From the NCBI GenBank assembly GCA_002786205.1, contig PEQM01000037.1, positions 20,145 through 84,144 of the forward strand: a DNA stretch of 64,000 nt, given 5' to 3'. Shown in pieces: positions 29,595 through 38,815 of the stretch (the first letter of the stretch is position 1; each line of letters opens with the position of its first letter). Position numbers and translations under genes: made by a program. The stretch comes from Legionella sp. GTDB lineage: Bacteria; Pseudomonadota; Gammaproteobacteria; Legionellales; Legionellaceae. The notes beneath the pieces were generated by a model, which saw only the letters and a list, made by a program, of their open reading frames with translations, searched no databases and was not told the origin of the DNA.

Positions 29595-32447
29595 ATGAAG
29601 AAAGTTATTTTCCATGACTCGTATTTGCTCTCCGGTATCATGTGTTTTGATGGATGCGGCAAAAGTATTCAATCCTCTTTGCATGATTGCATTGAAACAT
29701 GCATTCAAGAAAAGCTATTGCCTGCGGATGCCCAGCTGACGATTGATGCTGAACCTCAGGGGTTAGGCATTCATAATTATATCATCACTATCCAAAGCAA
29801 AACCCTGGACTTTAAGCCTTCACCTGATTTTACTCAACAATTAAGCAACAAAATTAAAGAGCACATCTATTTTGAACTGGTTACAGAGGAACAAGCCCTC
29901 CCCTCAACCACAACTCATTGGCGTAATTTGTTGATTAATTTGCTTGCCATAGGCATTATCAGCTGTTTGGCTGCGTTCATGTCGCCATCACTCTTTCTTA
30001 CTCTGGGATTGACTTCTTTTTCCTTTATTACGACCGCCTTTACTGCGCGAAGATACCTTCTCGATTTTTTTAGGCGTCTATTCAATAATGAATCTTTGTT
30101 TAATATGAATACCACCATCAGTTTAGGCTGGTTTTTGTCTTTGGCTCACTCTTTGTTTCACGCAATCACTATGCCTGTTTTTTCCAGTGCATCCATGGTT
30201 TTTATGAACTGGATCATGCCTGTTGTATTGATTGCCTGTATTAATGGCATGGATGAAATCAAACGTTTGCTAGTAGAAAAAGCCAAACAGCACCATTTAA
30301 AAAATCTTCATACTTTATTTCCTCAAATGGCATCGCACTATCAGTGTTATGAACTTGCTGCTGAACACCAGCAACGGTTAGCCCATCAGGTTAGCTTTTT
30401 AATAGACCAAGCACAGATAAAAGATAAGGCGCAACATGCAAAAGCTGTCTACGCCAAACGTTTTACGACAATAAGTCAGTTATTATCGCAACAACCTGTC
30501 ATTAAAGAGAACAAAAACACTCTAACAACTGGAATGCTTATTCAAATAGAACCGGACCAATGTTTTCCCGTCGATGGCATCATCATTGAAGGCAATACAC
30601 TCGTTGACTCTTCTCTAATCAATGGTGAACCGCTACAAAATAAACGCTTAGGGCAACCCGTTCCTGCTGGTGCCGTTAACCTTGGGAAAAAAGTAACCAT
30701 CTATGCTCTTAAAAGCAGCTACGACAGCACAGTCAATACACTCCTGCTAAGAGCAAATCGTGCCAAAACCATCCAAACCACTACGGAAAAAAGAACGGTC
30801 TTTTGGGCTTTATATACTGGCCTTATTCTGCTGAGTCTCATTTCAGCCGTGGCCACACCTGCACTTTTAGGCATCGCGACCTTACCTTTATTATTACAAA
30901 ATGTCATCGGTATTTTATTTGCTATCTGCCCTTGTACCATTGCCCTGGCACACCAGCTTCCATTTTTATTAAATCATTACCATCTCGACAGCAAAGGCAT
31001 TCATTTGCGTGATGAAAACCTCCAACAAAAAGAATATCCTATTCATACTTATGTCTTTGATAAAACCGGCACCTTAACCACCAACACGTCTGTTGTCGCT
31101 TCTTCGACCATCCCTAAATCGTCCTCTTTATGGCAACGAATTTATTTACTGGAAAAAGCCTATGGCAAAGAACATCCCATAGCAAAAGCGCTGATGAATT
31201 ATTGTAAACCCAAAAAAAATACCAACATCTTATTTGAAGCCGTACAACAGCCTGAACCTGACCCGCAAAACCGCGGTCTGAGCGCTTTGGTACAAGGACA
31301 AAAACTACACCTAGGCAATGCCTCCTATTTAAAAGACGCAGGGATTGCGATACCCGAAACCACTCCGATTGATGATCTGTCCTGCGTTCATGTTGCTGAA
31401 AACGGCCAATATCAAGGCGTTATTTATGTGCAGCACCAACTAAGACAGGGAATCCGTGAGGCATTACAACAGTTAAAAAAAGAAAACAAAAAACTTATTA
31501 TGCTAACGGGAGATCACGTCAATGCCGCTTTAGCACTGAATGAAGAATTAGGCGTTGTTTTTGAAGAGCAGGATATTTATGCTGAACAAAAACCACAAGA
31601 CAAGGAGGCTGTTTTAGAGCGCCTGATGAACTCACACCAAAATCCCGCGGGATTTTGCTTTGTTGGTGATGGCTTGAATGATGCGCCCTGTTGCCGCATA
31701 GTGTCTGAAAAAGGCGGGCTAAGCTGCTCTATGGAAGCCGATAACAAATCGACTTTTTTTACCGACATCAGTTTAAATGGTTCACTGCAATATTTATTTC
31801 ATCATAATGCATTGAATCAAAAACTAAAACAAAGTCTTTTGCAAAATCAGGGTGTTATGATCTACAGCATCTTGAGTTCTCTTCTATTTACCCTAAGCTT
31901 CTCTATCACCGGTTTAGCCATTCCACCTCTTATACCCATGGCAATCATGCTAGCCACTACATCGATAGTCCTGTTCAACGCCTATAGAACGCCATTGTCT
32001 ATTGATAATCTACTGGATAAAAAAAGTACTTGGCCTATTCGTTTTTTTGCCTCCAATCATTCAATACATTTTGTCTTGGCCGCAACGCTTCTGCTGACCG
32101 CCAGTTTGATCACAGCGACTTTTATTAGCGGTACATTAACCCTGCCCATAAGTGCATTTCACCTAGGCCCTCTCATGGCAATCAGTAGCCTTTGTACCTT
32201 ATCCGCTATCGGTCTGCTAGGTGCCGTTGGGACTGCTCTTGCCTTGCATGCCTGGAATCGCGTCAATAACAACAGTTCGGAAGAAATACCGCCAATGACC
32301 AAAGAGAAGCCCTCTTTATCCAAACCTAATCCAGCCCCTTCATGCCAGTCTTATTCTCCCCTTTTTACACCGTATAAAAAAATACTGCCGCCCCCTGCGG
32401 AAGAACCACTTTTACCATTACCTGCTTGTAGCCCCCTTGACAATTAG
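29595..32447 (+). CDS. Atypical P1B-type (heavy-metal type) P-type ATPase
   Basis: 950 residues from the start at 29595 (MKKVIFHDSYLL); an in-frame ATG 48 bases upstream lacks support. Core P-type motifs are present: the phosphorylated Asp in DKTGTLTT at about 489, HPIAKAL near 530, TGDH near 640, and GDGLNDAP at about 691. The membrane metal motif CPC is at about 445-447. Deviations are clear: the actuator loop reads NGEP (about 343) instead of TGES/TGEP, and the N-terminal 'metal-binding' site reads CFDGC instead of GMTCxxC. About 80 extra C-terminal residues end proline-rich. It lies 239 bases after icmX. Transport substrate cannot be assigned. Confidence 0.8.
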   Translation: MKKVIFHDSYLLSGIMCFDGCGKSIQSSLHDCIETCIQEKLLPADAQLTIDAEPQGLGIHNYIITIQSKTLDFKPSPDFTQQLSNKIKEHIYFELVTEEQALPSTTTHWRNLLINLLAIGIISCLAAFMSPSLFLTLGLTSFSFITTAFTARRYLLDFFRRLFNNESLFNMNTTISLGWFLSLAHSLFHAITMPVFSSASMVFMNWIMPVVLIACINGMDEIKRLLVEKAKQHHLKNLHTLFPQMASHYQCYELAAEHQQRLAHQVSFLIDQAQIKDKAQHAKAVYAKRFTTISQLLSQQPVIKENKNTLTTGMLIQIEPDQCFPVDGIIIEGNTLVDSSLINGEPLQNKRLGQPVPAGAVNLGKKVTIYALKSSYDSTVNTLLLRANRAKTIQTTTEKRTVFWALYTGLILLSLISAVATPALLGIATLPLLLQNVIGILFAICPCTIALAHQLPFLLNHYHLDSKGIHLRDENLQQKEYPIHTYVFDKTGTLTTNTSVVASSTIPKSSSLWQRIYLLEKAYGKEHPIAKALMNYCKPKKNTNILFEAVQQPEPDPQNRGLSALVQGQKLHLGNASYLKDAGIAIPETTPIDDLSCVHVAENGQYQGVIYVQHQLRQGIREALQQLKKENKKLIMLTGDHVNAALALNEELGVVFEEQDIYAEQKPQDKEAVLERLMNSHQNPAGFCFVGDGLNDAPCCRIVSEKGGLSCSMEADNKSTFFTDISLNGSLQYLFHHNALNQKLKQSLLQNQGVMIYSILSSLLFTLSFSITGLAIPPLIPMAIMLATTSIVLFNAYRTPLSIDNLLDKKSTWPIRFFASNHSIHFVLAATLLLTASLITATFISGTLTLPISAFHLGPLMAISSLCTLSAIGLLGAVGTALALHAWNRVNNNSSEEIPPMTKEKPSLSKPNPAPSCQSYSPLFTPYKKILPPPAEEPLLPLPACSPLDN

Positions 32448-32465
32448 GGGTTCGAGTCTTAGCAT
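32437..32465 (+). promoter_or_regulatory. Possible promoter of ispB
   Basis: TTGACA (32437-32442), a 17-base spacer and TAGCAT (32460-32465), at the very end of the ATPase gene, 30 bases before ispB. GAGG at 32484-32487 is the ribosome site. Confidence 0.45.
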
Positions 32466-32494
32466 TCCAAAGACTGAATGCTTGAGGATAAAAA

Positions 32495-33463
32495 ATGACA
32501 ATTAACCGTTTACGCACCTTGGTTAACGATGATTTTAATGCGGTTAATCATATGATCATTAATAAAATACAATCTGATGTAGAATTAATTCAGAATTTAT
32601 CCCAACATATTGTAGAAAGTGGTGGCAAACGTTTAAGGCCACTATTGGTCTTATTATGCAGTAAAGCCTGTGGTTATGAAGGCAATGCGCACATTGCCCT
32701 GGCTGCCATGATAGAATTTTTTCATACCGCAACCTTATTGCATGATGATGTGGTTGATGAGTCGGCCTTGCGACGGGGAAAAGAAACGGCGCATAACATC
32801 TGGGGAAGTAAAGCAAGCATTCTGGTCGGCGACTATTTATTCACTTTATCCCTCAAAATCATGATGGAAGTAGGCAATAAAGAAGTTTTGGAGCTGATTG
32901 CCGATACAACCCATCAAATCAGCTGCGGTGAAATCAAACAATTGGCTAACCGTCATAATGATTCCGTTGCCATTGAGGATTATTTTGATGTCATTCGCTC
33001 TAAAACAGCCTTGCTCTTTGCTGCGGCAACCTGTATTGGCCCGATTATCAGTGGCGCATCAGCAGAACTCAAAAACAGCTTGTACACCTATGGCTTGCAT
33101 TTGGGCAATGCCTTTCAACTTATTGATGATGCCTTGGATTATTGTTCTGACGCTGAGACTATGGGTAAAAACATTGGTGATGACCTGGCTGATGGCAAAG
33201 CCACCTTACCTTTAATTCATGCCTTACACCATGGCAATGAGACACAAAGAAAGCAAATTATTGAAAGTCTGCAACAAGGCCATCTGAATTACTTGGCTGA
33301 AATTCTTGCTGCTATCGAAGAAACCAAAGCCATTGAATACACTAAACAGAAAGCTGCCGAAGAAGTAGAGGCTGCCATTAACGCACTTCACATGCTCCCC
33401 GCTTCCGACTACAAGACGGCACTGATTGATTTAGCGCACTTTGCCGCCAATAGAATAAATTAG
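32495..33463 (+). CDS. ispB: IspB-type polyprenyl diphosphate synthase
   Basis: Trans-prenyltransferase that builds the side chain of ubiquinone (octaprenyl in E. coli). 322 residues with the two aspartate-rich motifs: DDVVDES near residue 87 (first, DDxxD) and IDDALDYC near residue 210 (second). The GGKRLRPLL signature near residue 43 and the KTALLFAAA segment near 170 are conserved in long-chain synthases. The exact chain length made cannot be read from sequence. It stands alone, with its own probable promoter. Confidence 0.93.
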   Translation: MTINRLRTLVNDDFNAVNHMIINKIQSDVELIQNLSQHIVESGGKRLRPLLVLLCSKACGYEGNAHIALAAMIEFFHTATLLHDDVVDESALRRGKETAHNIWGSKASILVGDYLFTLSLKIMMEVGNKEVLELIADTTHQISCGEIKQLANRHNDSVAIEDYFDVIRSKTALLFAAATCIGPIISGASAELKNSLYTYGLHLGNAFQLIDDALDYCSDAETMGKNIGDDLADGKATLPLIHALHHGNETQRKQIIESLQQGHLNYLAEILAAIEETKAIEYTKQKAAEEVEAAINALHMLPASDYKTALIDLAHFAANRIN

Positions 33464-33485
33464 CATATCTATTCACTACATCTTG

Positions 33486-33549
33486 AAGGCTGTAGGGGAA
33501 CAGTCAGAAGGGAGTACAGCATCGCTCAGGATGGGCGAACTATAGCCTT
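33486..33549. other. Imperfect stem-loop after ispB with GGA motifs
   Basis: AAGGCTGTAG (33486-33495) pairs with CTATAGCCTT (33540-33549) with one G-T wobble. The 44-base loop contains several GGA/GGGA runs. It lies between convergent genes; it may be a terminator, or a small RNA (weak). Confidence 0.3.
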
Positions 33550-33576
33550 TCGGTGAGCCTGGTGAATCCTTACTCA

Positions 33577-34047
33577 TTAGGCGCTTTGCTCTGCTACCGA
33601 TATCCTGCAATTTATTTCAGGAGTACTAACCGACTCGTCCTTTACGGCTTGCTGCTGGTGCAAAGCCATTAAATCTTCAAAGAAATCCTCTTCTATTTTA
33701 TACAATAAAGAATCATGCTCTAACTGCTCAATACAACCCCATTCTTCCAAACGAGCTATCAAGTGCAATAAGCCCTCTGATAAGTTAAAACGCAATCTGG
33801 GAGTAGCGGAATTCATAATCGCTGAGGGGTCTACAACAAAAAACTCTCTGATATTTTGGTGTTCTGGCATGAACAGCATAGCGCACAATACTTGCATCTC
33901 TTGAGGAAAATCATTAAACAAACTTAAAATATCTTCTTCTTGACTGTTTACGCCCTCTTCCTGATCTTGTGTGAAATAGCGATGAATTGAATAATATCCT
34001 ACCACACCGATAATACAACCAAGTAATAAACCGGATAAAAAGCTCAT
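33577..34047 (-). CDS. Membrane-anchored hypothetical protein
   Basis: I do not recognise this protein. From the start at 34047 (MSFLSGLLLGCIIG) it has 156 residues: one N-terminal membrane segment (about 1-20) with a short loop, then a soluble, acidic domain. Features are DFPQEMQVLCAMLF near residue 47, a middle EFFVVDPSAIMN and a helical LHLIARLEEWGC. An ATG 34 codons upstream would put a charged stretch before the anchor and looks wrong. The single-pass plan suggests a cytoplasmic or periplasmic domain held at the membrane. It is flanked by ispB (convergent) and a repeat copy. Confidence 0.6.
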   Translation of the reverse strand: MSFLSGLLLGCIIGVVGYYSIHRYFTQDQEEGVNSQEEDILSLFNDFPQEMQVLCAMLFMPEHQNIREFFVVDPSAIMNSATPRLRFNLSEGLLHLIARLEEWGCIEQLEHDSLLYKIEEDFFEDLMALHQQQAVKDESVSTPEINCRISVAEQSA

Positions 34048-34203
34048 AAATTCACATGACCTAATAAAAAGTTTTTTATTATATCCTATTCTTTGTAAAA
34101 TGAAATTGGCATGAATTAGTGTTCCAAGACTATTAAACTTAATTGACAAGGTTGACGCAGTGACCCATCACAAATCAGGATTTCTAAACATGAAACCGCT
34201 TCA

Positions 34204-34330
34204 AAAACTCGCTGCTGAAGACCAGTCGGGAGGAGACAGCAAGCGCAGAACTGGAGGGTACACGCCAGCACCTGAGGATTCGAGCCCCGTATCGACGAAG
34301 CAAATCGCTTCGGCAGTAGCATTGCCGAGG
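34204..34330 (+). repeat. Dispersed repeat, copy B, next to a GT87-type gene
   Basis: Opens AAACTCGCTGCTGAAGACCA and ends near GCTTCGGCAGTAGC. It is better preserved than the copies at 23498 and 59790, and its frame is open and continues into the downstream gene, giving a false N-terminal extension that starts at 34160. Confidence 0.65.
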
Positions 34331-34360
34331 GGCTCTATTAGACTTTTTTCAAGGCAGACG

Positions 34361-35608
34361 ATGAGTTTAAGCCTCATACTGCTCACTTACCTCTTACTGT
34401 TCTTTTACTTAAAACAAGAACGGTTGAATGTGGATTTTTCTTGTTTTTATGCTTCTTCCTTGAATTATTTGCAGCATAAAAATCCATATGAGATGCTCTT
34501 TGCTTTTTTTTTAAAAGTTCCATCGCAGACCGCTATTAATATGAATACGCCTTTTTTCTTATGGCTTTTTTCTCCGTTGACCTCTTTAAAATACACAACG
34601 GCATCGCTGCTGTTTGCTATAAGCGGACTATTATCTGGTTGTCTTGCATGCCTTATTTGTCTACGACTGACCTCATCAAGAGCATTCTTTAAACAATATA
34701 AAATAAGCTGGATTCTCGGCTATCTTTCTTTGTATGCCACTTTGATGAACAGTAATTTTAACCAAGTAGCCGGTTTATTGTTTTTTCTCATCATGGCGGG
34801 GTATTACTACTACTTACAGCAAAAAGATTATAGAGCAGGGATTTTATGGGGACTCGCTATTGCTATTAAATTATTTCCTGCCTTATTAATTCTGTATACG
34901 TTGAAGGAAAAACGATATAAAACCTTCCTCATTCTGATAGGCTGCGTCCTCATAGCAATGGCGCTACCGGCATACACTCACGGCATGGAGATTTATCAAT
35001 ACTATTGGCAACGCATTCAAACGCTCAATTGGTATGGCAATAGCTGGAATGCCTCTTTTTATGGCTTTTTGTTTCGTTTATTCAATCCTCATACTTTAAG
35101 AGAAATCCAGCCAATTCAACAGATTTATTGGTCTGTTTTTATTCTTTGTCTCTTTTTTTATGGGTACTTGCTTAAACCCTTAAAACAAGCCAGTAATCAT
35201 CATGCAAGATTTGGCTTCACACTGATCATGATGCTTTTTTTAAGCCCTTTAGGATGGATGTATTATTTTTCTTTATTGATTTTTCCCTTAACTTACTGCT
35301 ACCAAAAATTAAGTATTCAAGGCAATAAATCAGGCTTATTCAATCTTTGCTTTGTGCTTTTAAACTGGCCCCTCATCAATCAGCACATGAGCTTTGTGTC
35401 GTCCCCAATGCTCAAGTTAACATACTACTCTATTTATTTTTATGCGCTGCTGCTCTTGAGCTTTCTTTTCTATACTGCAACAACAATGCCTGATGAGCCT
35501 TGGCATCTGCATAAACCTCTTGATTCTGCTAACATACTGCCTATCAAGCTTTCCTTAGGCTTTGGTTTAATTATTGTATTACTGGTCTTAATAAACGGAC
35601 CTCAATGA
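34361..35608 (+). CDS. GT87/DUF2029-type integral membrane glycosyltransferase-like protein
   Basis: From the ATG at 34361 (MSLSLILLTYLLLFFYL) it has 415 residues and about ten membrane segments. An acidic-start loop after the first segment (NVDFSCFYASSLNYLQHKNPYE) contains the conserved D.S.FY...Y.....PY pattern of the GT87 (DUF2029) family. That family uses polyprenyl-phosphate sugars, as in actinobacterial mannosyltransferases; the sugar here is unknown. LWGLAIAIKLFP near residue 165 is also typical. The frame stays open upstream to 34160 only because the repeat is in phase. I see no strong ribosome site, so the start is uncertain. Confidence 0.7.
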   Translation: MSLSLILLTYLLLFFYLKQERLNVDFSCFYASSLNYLQHKNPYEMLFAFFLKVPSQTAINMNTPFFLWLFSPLTSLKYTTASLLFAISGLLSGCLACLICLRLTSSRAFFKQYKISWILGYLSLYATLMNSNFNQVAGLLFFLIMAGYYYYLQQKDYRAGILWGLAIAIKLFPALLILYTLKEKRYKTFLILIGCVLIAMALPAYTHGMEIYQYYWQRIQTLNWYGNSWNASFYGFLFRLFNPHTLREIQPIQQIYWSVFILCLFFYGYLLKPLKQASNHHARFGFTLIMMLFLSPLGWMYYFSLLIFPLTYCYQKLSIQGNKSGLFNLCFVLLNWPLINQHMSFVSSPMLKLTYYSIYFYALLLLSFLFYTATTMPDEPWHLHKPLDSANILPIKLSLGFGLIIVLLVLINGPQ

Positions 35609-35646
35609 CGACTCACAGGAAATCGCATTGTGGTCCACTGTATTTC
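35597..35646. terminator. Inverted repeat between the GT87-type gene and serS
   Basis: GGACCTCAATG (35597-35607) pairs with CATTGTGGTCC (35636-35646) except for one T-T mismatch. It lies between convergent genes and probably ends both transcripts. Confidence 0.45.
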
Positions 35647-35651
35647 CCCAC

Positions 35652-36926
35652 TTAACCAATCTGCTCCAAACCACCCAAATAAGGACGTAAGGCTTGCGGA
35701 ACACGTATGGTACCGTCTTTATTTTGGTAATTTTCCATGATGGCGACTAAAGTTCGACCTACTGCCAATCCTGAACCATTTAAAGTGTGGACTAGTTGAA
35801 TGTCTTTGCTTTGTGAATTTTTATAACGTGCCTTCATTCTTCTTGCCTGAAATGCTTCCATATTAGAACAGGAAGAAATCTCTCTATACGTATTTTGACT
35901 AGGAAGCCATACCTCCAAATCATAGGTTTTAGCTGCACTGGCGCCCAAATCCCCAGTACATAAAGACACGACTCTATACGGTAAATCCAAACGTTGCAGA
36001 ATGGTTTCGGCATGCTGGGTTAATTGCTCCAATGCCTGATAGGAATCATCTGGTGTAGTAATCCATACCAGCTCGACTTTTTCAAACTGATGCTGCCTTA
36101 TCATACCTTTCGTATCCTTTCCATAAGAGCCTGCTTCACTACGAAAACAAGGCGAATGGCAAGCGTAACGAATGGGCAAAGATTCCATCGGAATAATGGT
36201 ATCACGTACCGTATTGGTCACTGGAATTTCTGCTGTTGAAGTAAGATAGTAATTGGCCTCTCCAGACAATTTAAACAAATCCTCTTCAAATTTGGGTAAT
36301 TGCCCTGTCCCCATCAAACTGTCGGCATTCACTATGTATGGGACATAGATTTCTTGATAGTCATGCTGTTGCGTGTGCGTATCCAGCATAAACTGAATCA
36401 GTGCCCGATGCATCCTGGCCAACTGATTTTTGATAACGACAAAACGACTGCCGGTAATTTTAGCTGCCAAAGAAAAATCGAGCTGCTGCAGGGCTTCACC
36501 CAGCTCATCATGTGCGCGGACAGGAAAATCAAAATGAGGCACCGTACCCCAGCGTCTGACTTCTGTATTTTCTGTCTCATCTTTCCCGATAGGCACGGAT
36601 TCATGGGGCATATTAGGCATTGCCAACTGAATATGCTCTATTTGCTTTAAGATCGCTTCTAGCTGGACTTTTTTCTCTTCCAGAATTTTCCCCAGCGCTG
36701 CGACAGTAAGTCGCATAGTCTCTATGTCTTCACCTCGAGCCTTGGCTTCACCGATGGCCTTCGACTGAGTGTTTCTTTCATTTTGTAAGGCTTGTGTTTC
36801 AATTTGAACTGCTTTCCTCTGCTCTTCCAAAGCGACCAGTTGATCTACATCAAAACGAAATCCACGCGTTGCCAAAGACGCTGCCACAGTTTGCGGTGAG
36901 TCTCTTAATAATTGATTGTCTAACAT
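35652..36926 (-). CDS. serS: SerS, seryl-tRNA synthetase
   Basis: Class II synthetase charging tRNA-Ser. 424 residues: an N-terminal coiled-coil arm (about 25-105, with [20 protein letters not shown]) and a catalytic domain with motif 2 [15 protein letters not shown] near residue 257 and motif 3 [16 protein letters not shown] near residue 380. It is last in the fabZ-lpxA-crcB-serS group, 16 bases after crcB. Confidence 0.97.
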   Translation of the reverse strand: MLDNQLLRDSPQTVAASLATRGFRFDVDQLVALEEQRKAVQIETQALQNERNTQSKAIGEAKARGEDIETMRLTVAALGKILEEKKVQLEAILKQIEHIQLAMPNMPHESVPIGKDETENTEVRRWGTVPHFDFPVRAHDELGEALQQLDFSLAAKITGSRFVVIKNQLARMHRALIQFMLDTHTQQHDYQEIYVPYIVNADSLMGTGQLPKFEEDLFKLSGEANYYLTSTAEIPVTNTVRDTIIPMESLPIRYACHSPCFRSEAGSYGKDTKGMIRQHQFEKVELVWITTPDDSYQALEQLTQHAETILQRLDLPYRVVSLCTGDLGASAAKTYDLEVWLPSQNTYREISSCSNMEAFQARRMKARYKNSQSKDIQLVHTLNGSGLAVGRTLVAIMENYQNKDGTIRVPQALRPYLGGLEQIG

Positions 36927-36942
36927 AAAAAATCACTCTAAA

Positions 36943-37341
36943 TTAAGGTTGATGTGAATAAGAGAGTATGCATTGTGCCAGCAAGGCACCAAGCAATACC
37001 ATAGCCAGAGAACCTACATTATTGAGTACAATATTTAAACCAAACTTAAGCCATTGTCCGCTGCGATACAAGAGCAAGCTCTCGGCAGCAAAGCTGGAAA
37101 AAGTGGTGTATGCGCCTAAAAAGCCAGTAAAAATCAATAGTCGCCAGTACTCTCCAGCACTCCAGCGCTCTACAAAACAATGCAGAATAAAACCCGCAAC
37201 AAAAGAACCCAAGACATTGACTATCAATGTCGCATACGGAAAACGCAAACTAAAATAATCCTGAGCAAGAAGAATAGTCATGTAACGAGCCACTGCTCCT
37301 AATGAGCCGCCTAAGGCAACTGCAAGATAAGGAGCAAGCAT
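36943..37341 (-). CDS. crcB: CrcB/Fluc fluoride channel
   Basis: Small dual-topology membrane protein that forms a dimeric fluoride channel protecting against cytoplasmic fluoride. 132 residues, four hydrophobic segments, with the family motifs GGSLGAVARY (about 11-20), TLIVNVLGSF (about 38-47) and GFLGAYTTFSSF (about 73-84). No fluoride riboswitch was recognised upstream, as expected because the gene starts 3 bases after the lpxA stop. Confidence 0.93.
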   Translation of the reverse strand: MLAPYLAVALGGSLGAVARYMTILLAQDYFSLRFPYATLIVNVLGSFVAGFILHCFVERWSAGEYWRLLIFTGFLGAYTTFSSFAAESLLLYRSGQWLKFGLNIVLNNVGSLAMVLLGALLAQCILSYSHQP

Positions 37342-37344
37342 GAC

Positions 37345-38115
37345 TTACCTCACTATGCCACGAGTGGCCTGATTTAATGCATTAATCAATGGCGTCACCT
37401 CTGGCGTCTCATGTTGCATCAGACTCAGTTCGGTGATGGCTTCTTGTACAGTAAGGCCTTTCCGAAAAATAATCTTATACGCACGCCTTAGCGCATCAAT
37501 CGCATCAGAAGAAAACCCCCGCCTTCTTAATCCAACCGTATTAATGCCACAGGCTGATGAAGTATGGCCTGCAATCATGACATAGGGCAATACATCTTTA
37601 GTAATGTAGGTTGCGCGGGCGATAAAGGCATAGGCACCTACATGACAAAACTGATGAACCGCTGCATAACCGCCTATAATCGCATAGTTTTCTACTATCA
37701 CATGGCCGGACAAGGCAGCGTAATTAATCATAATGATCTGATCGCCTAAAATGCAATCATGACCAATATGAGAATAGGCCATTAAAAAATTTCCATTGCC
37801 TATGCGTGTAACGCCTCCACCTTTTACCGTTCCTCGGCTTATCATACAATACTCACGTATCACATTGTTGTCGCCAATTTCCAAACGGGTGGGCTCTCCC
37901 TTATACGTCGTGTCTTGTGGCTCATCGCCTACTGAGGCAAATTGAAAAATCTTATTGTTTTTTCCTATCTTGGTCGGGCCTTCAATGACCACATGTGGGC
38001 CAATCCAGGTGCCCTCGCCAATGTCAACATCAGCACCAATGATAGTACCCGGTCCGATGGTTACCCCTGGTGCTATTGTTGCAGACGGGTGTATTATTGC
38101 TCTTTCATCTATCAC
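37345..38115 (-). CDS. lpxA: LpxA, UDP-N-acetylglucosamine acyltransferase
   Basis: First step of lipid A synthesis: transfers a hydroxyacyl chain from ACP to UDP-GlcNAc. I place the start at a GTG at 38115 (MIDERAIIHPSATIAPG), giving 256 residues, the family length, with AAGGAA about 8 bases upstream; an earlier GTG at 38136 would add seven residues. The protein is a left-handed beta helix of hexapeptide repeats (VTIGPGTIIGADVDIG), with the catalytic His in YSHIGHDC near residue 119. It overlaps the fabZ stop by 11 bases. lpxD and lpxB are not adjacent. Confidence 0.95.
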   Translation of the reverse strand: MIDERAIIHPSATIAPGVTIGPGTIIGADVDIGEGTWIGPHVVIEGPTKIGKNNKIFQFASVGDEPQDTTYKGEPTRLEIGDNNVIREYCMISRGTVKGGGVTRIGNGNFLMAYSHIGHDCILGDQIIMINYAALSGHVIVENYAIIGGYAAVHQFCHVGAYAFIARATYITKDVLPYVMIAGHTSSACGINTVGLRRRGFSSDAIDALRRAYKIIFRKGLTVQEAITELSLMQHETPEVTPLINALNQATRGIVR

Positions 38116-38563
38116 TTTTAATTTCCTTTGCTGCACTTAATAATTCAGCTGAGCACGCCAGCTTATCACCCACATAGGCGTCACCATGCATACGCCAAAA
38201 ATCTCGCTTTTGTCCTATCATTTTTACTTCCAAACGCAATTGATCACCAGGGGTTACAACTTGCTTAAAGCGCGCTTTGTCAATGCCTGCAAAAAAATGG
38301 AGAAATTGATAGCCTTCTTTAGGTTGTCGTGACAGATTGGATAAAATAGCGCAAGCTTGTGCTAAAGCTTCTAACATCAATACACCAGGCATGATAGGAT
38401 TACCAGGGAAATGCCCCTGAAAGAAAGGTTCATTGATAGTTACATTTTTGATAGCCGATAAGTAATCATACTCCTTATAATCCAATACCCTGTCTACTAA
38501 AATAAACGGGTAACGATGCGGCAACAAATTTAGGATTTGATTTACATCTATTAATTCACTCAT
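38105..38563 (-). CDS. fabZ: FabZ, 3-hydroxyacyl-ACP dehydratase
   Basis: Hot-dog fold dehydratase in fatty-acid elongation; it competes with LpxA for hydroxyacyl-ACP, which explains the pairing. 152 residues. It shows LLPHRYPFILVDRVLD near residue 13 and the catalytic His in GHFPGNPIMPGVL near residue 50, with Glu in LMLEALAQA near 63. It overlaps lpxA. Upstream is a 259-base gap to skp where other gammaproteobacteria have lpxD. Confidence 0.96.
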   Translation of the reverse strand: MSELIDVNQILNLLPHRYPFILVDRVLDYKEYDYLSAIKNVTINEPFFQGHFPGNPIMPGVLMLEALAQACAILSNLSRQPKEGYQFLHFFAGIDKARFKQVVTPGDQLRLEVKMIGQKRDFWRMHGDAYVGDKLACSAELLSAAKEIKSDR

Positions 38564-38680
38564 CTTGTGCTCTCATTAATAATCATTGATAAAGGAATAC
38601 CATTTAACGTATCTACTCTTGGGCACCAGCTTGTTTAAAATGATGTGGATTAAAAACAATTAACGGCTTAATATGACTTC

Positions 38681-38815
38681 GGTCTCAGTTGACCATGCGT
38701 TAAAAAAGCTGCCTAGCGAAGACAATTCAGAAAAATGCTATCCAGTCTTATGCGTATTTTGTTCTGAATTGCCTGGCTATTACTCACCAAAGCGAGCAAG
38801 GGTCAACCGACCTCA
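38681..38815. repeat. Nested inverted-repeat element between fabZ and skp
   Basis: Two pairs of arms are nested: GTTGACC (38688-38694) with GGTCAAC (38801-38807), and CAATTCAGAA (38723-38732) with TTCTGAATTG (38762-38771). GGTC flanks the outer arms on both sides. The layout suggests a small stem-loop or MITE-like remnant. It carries no transposase. Confidence 0.45.
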
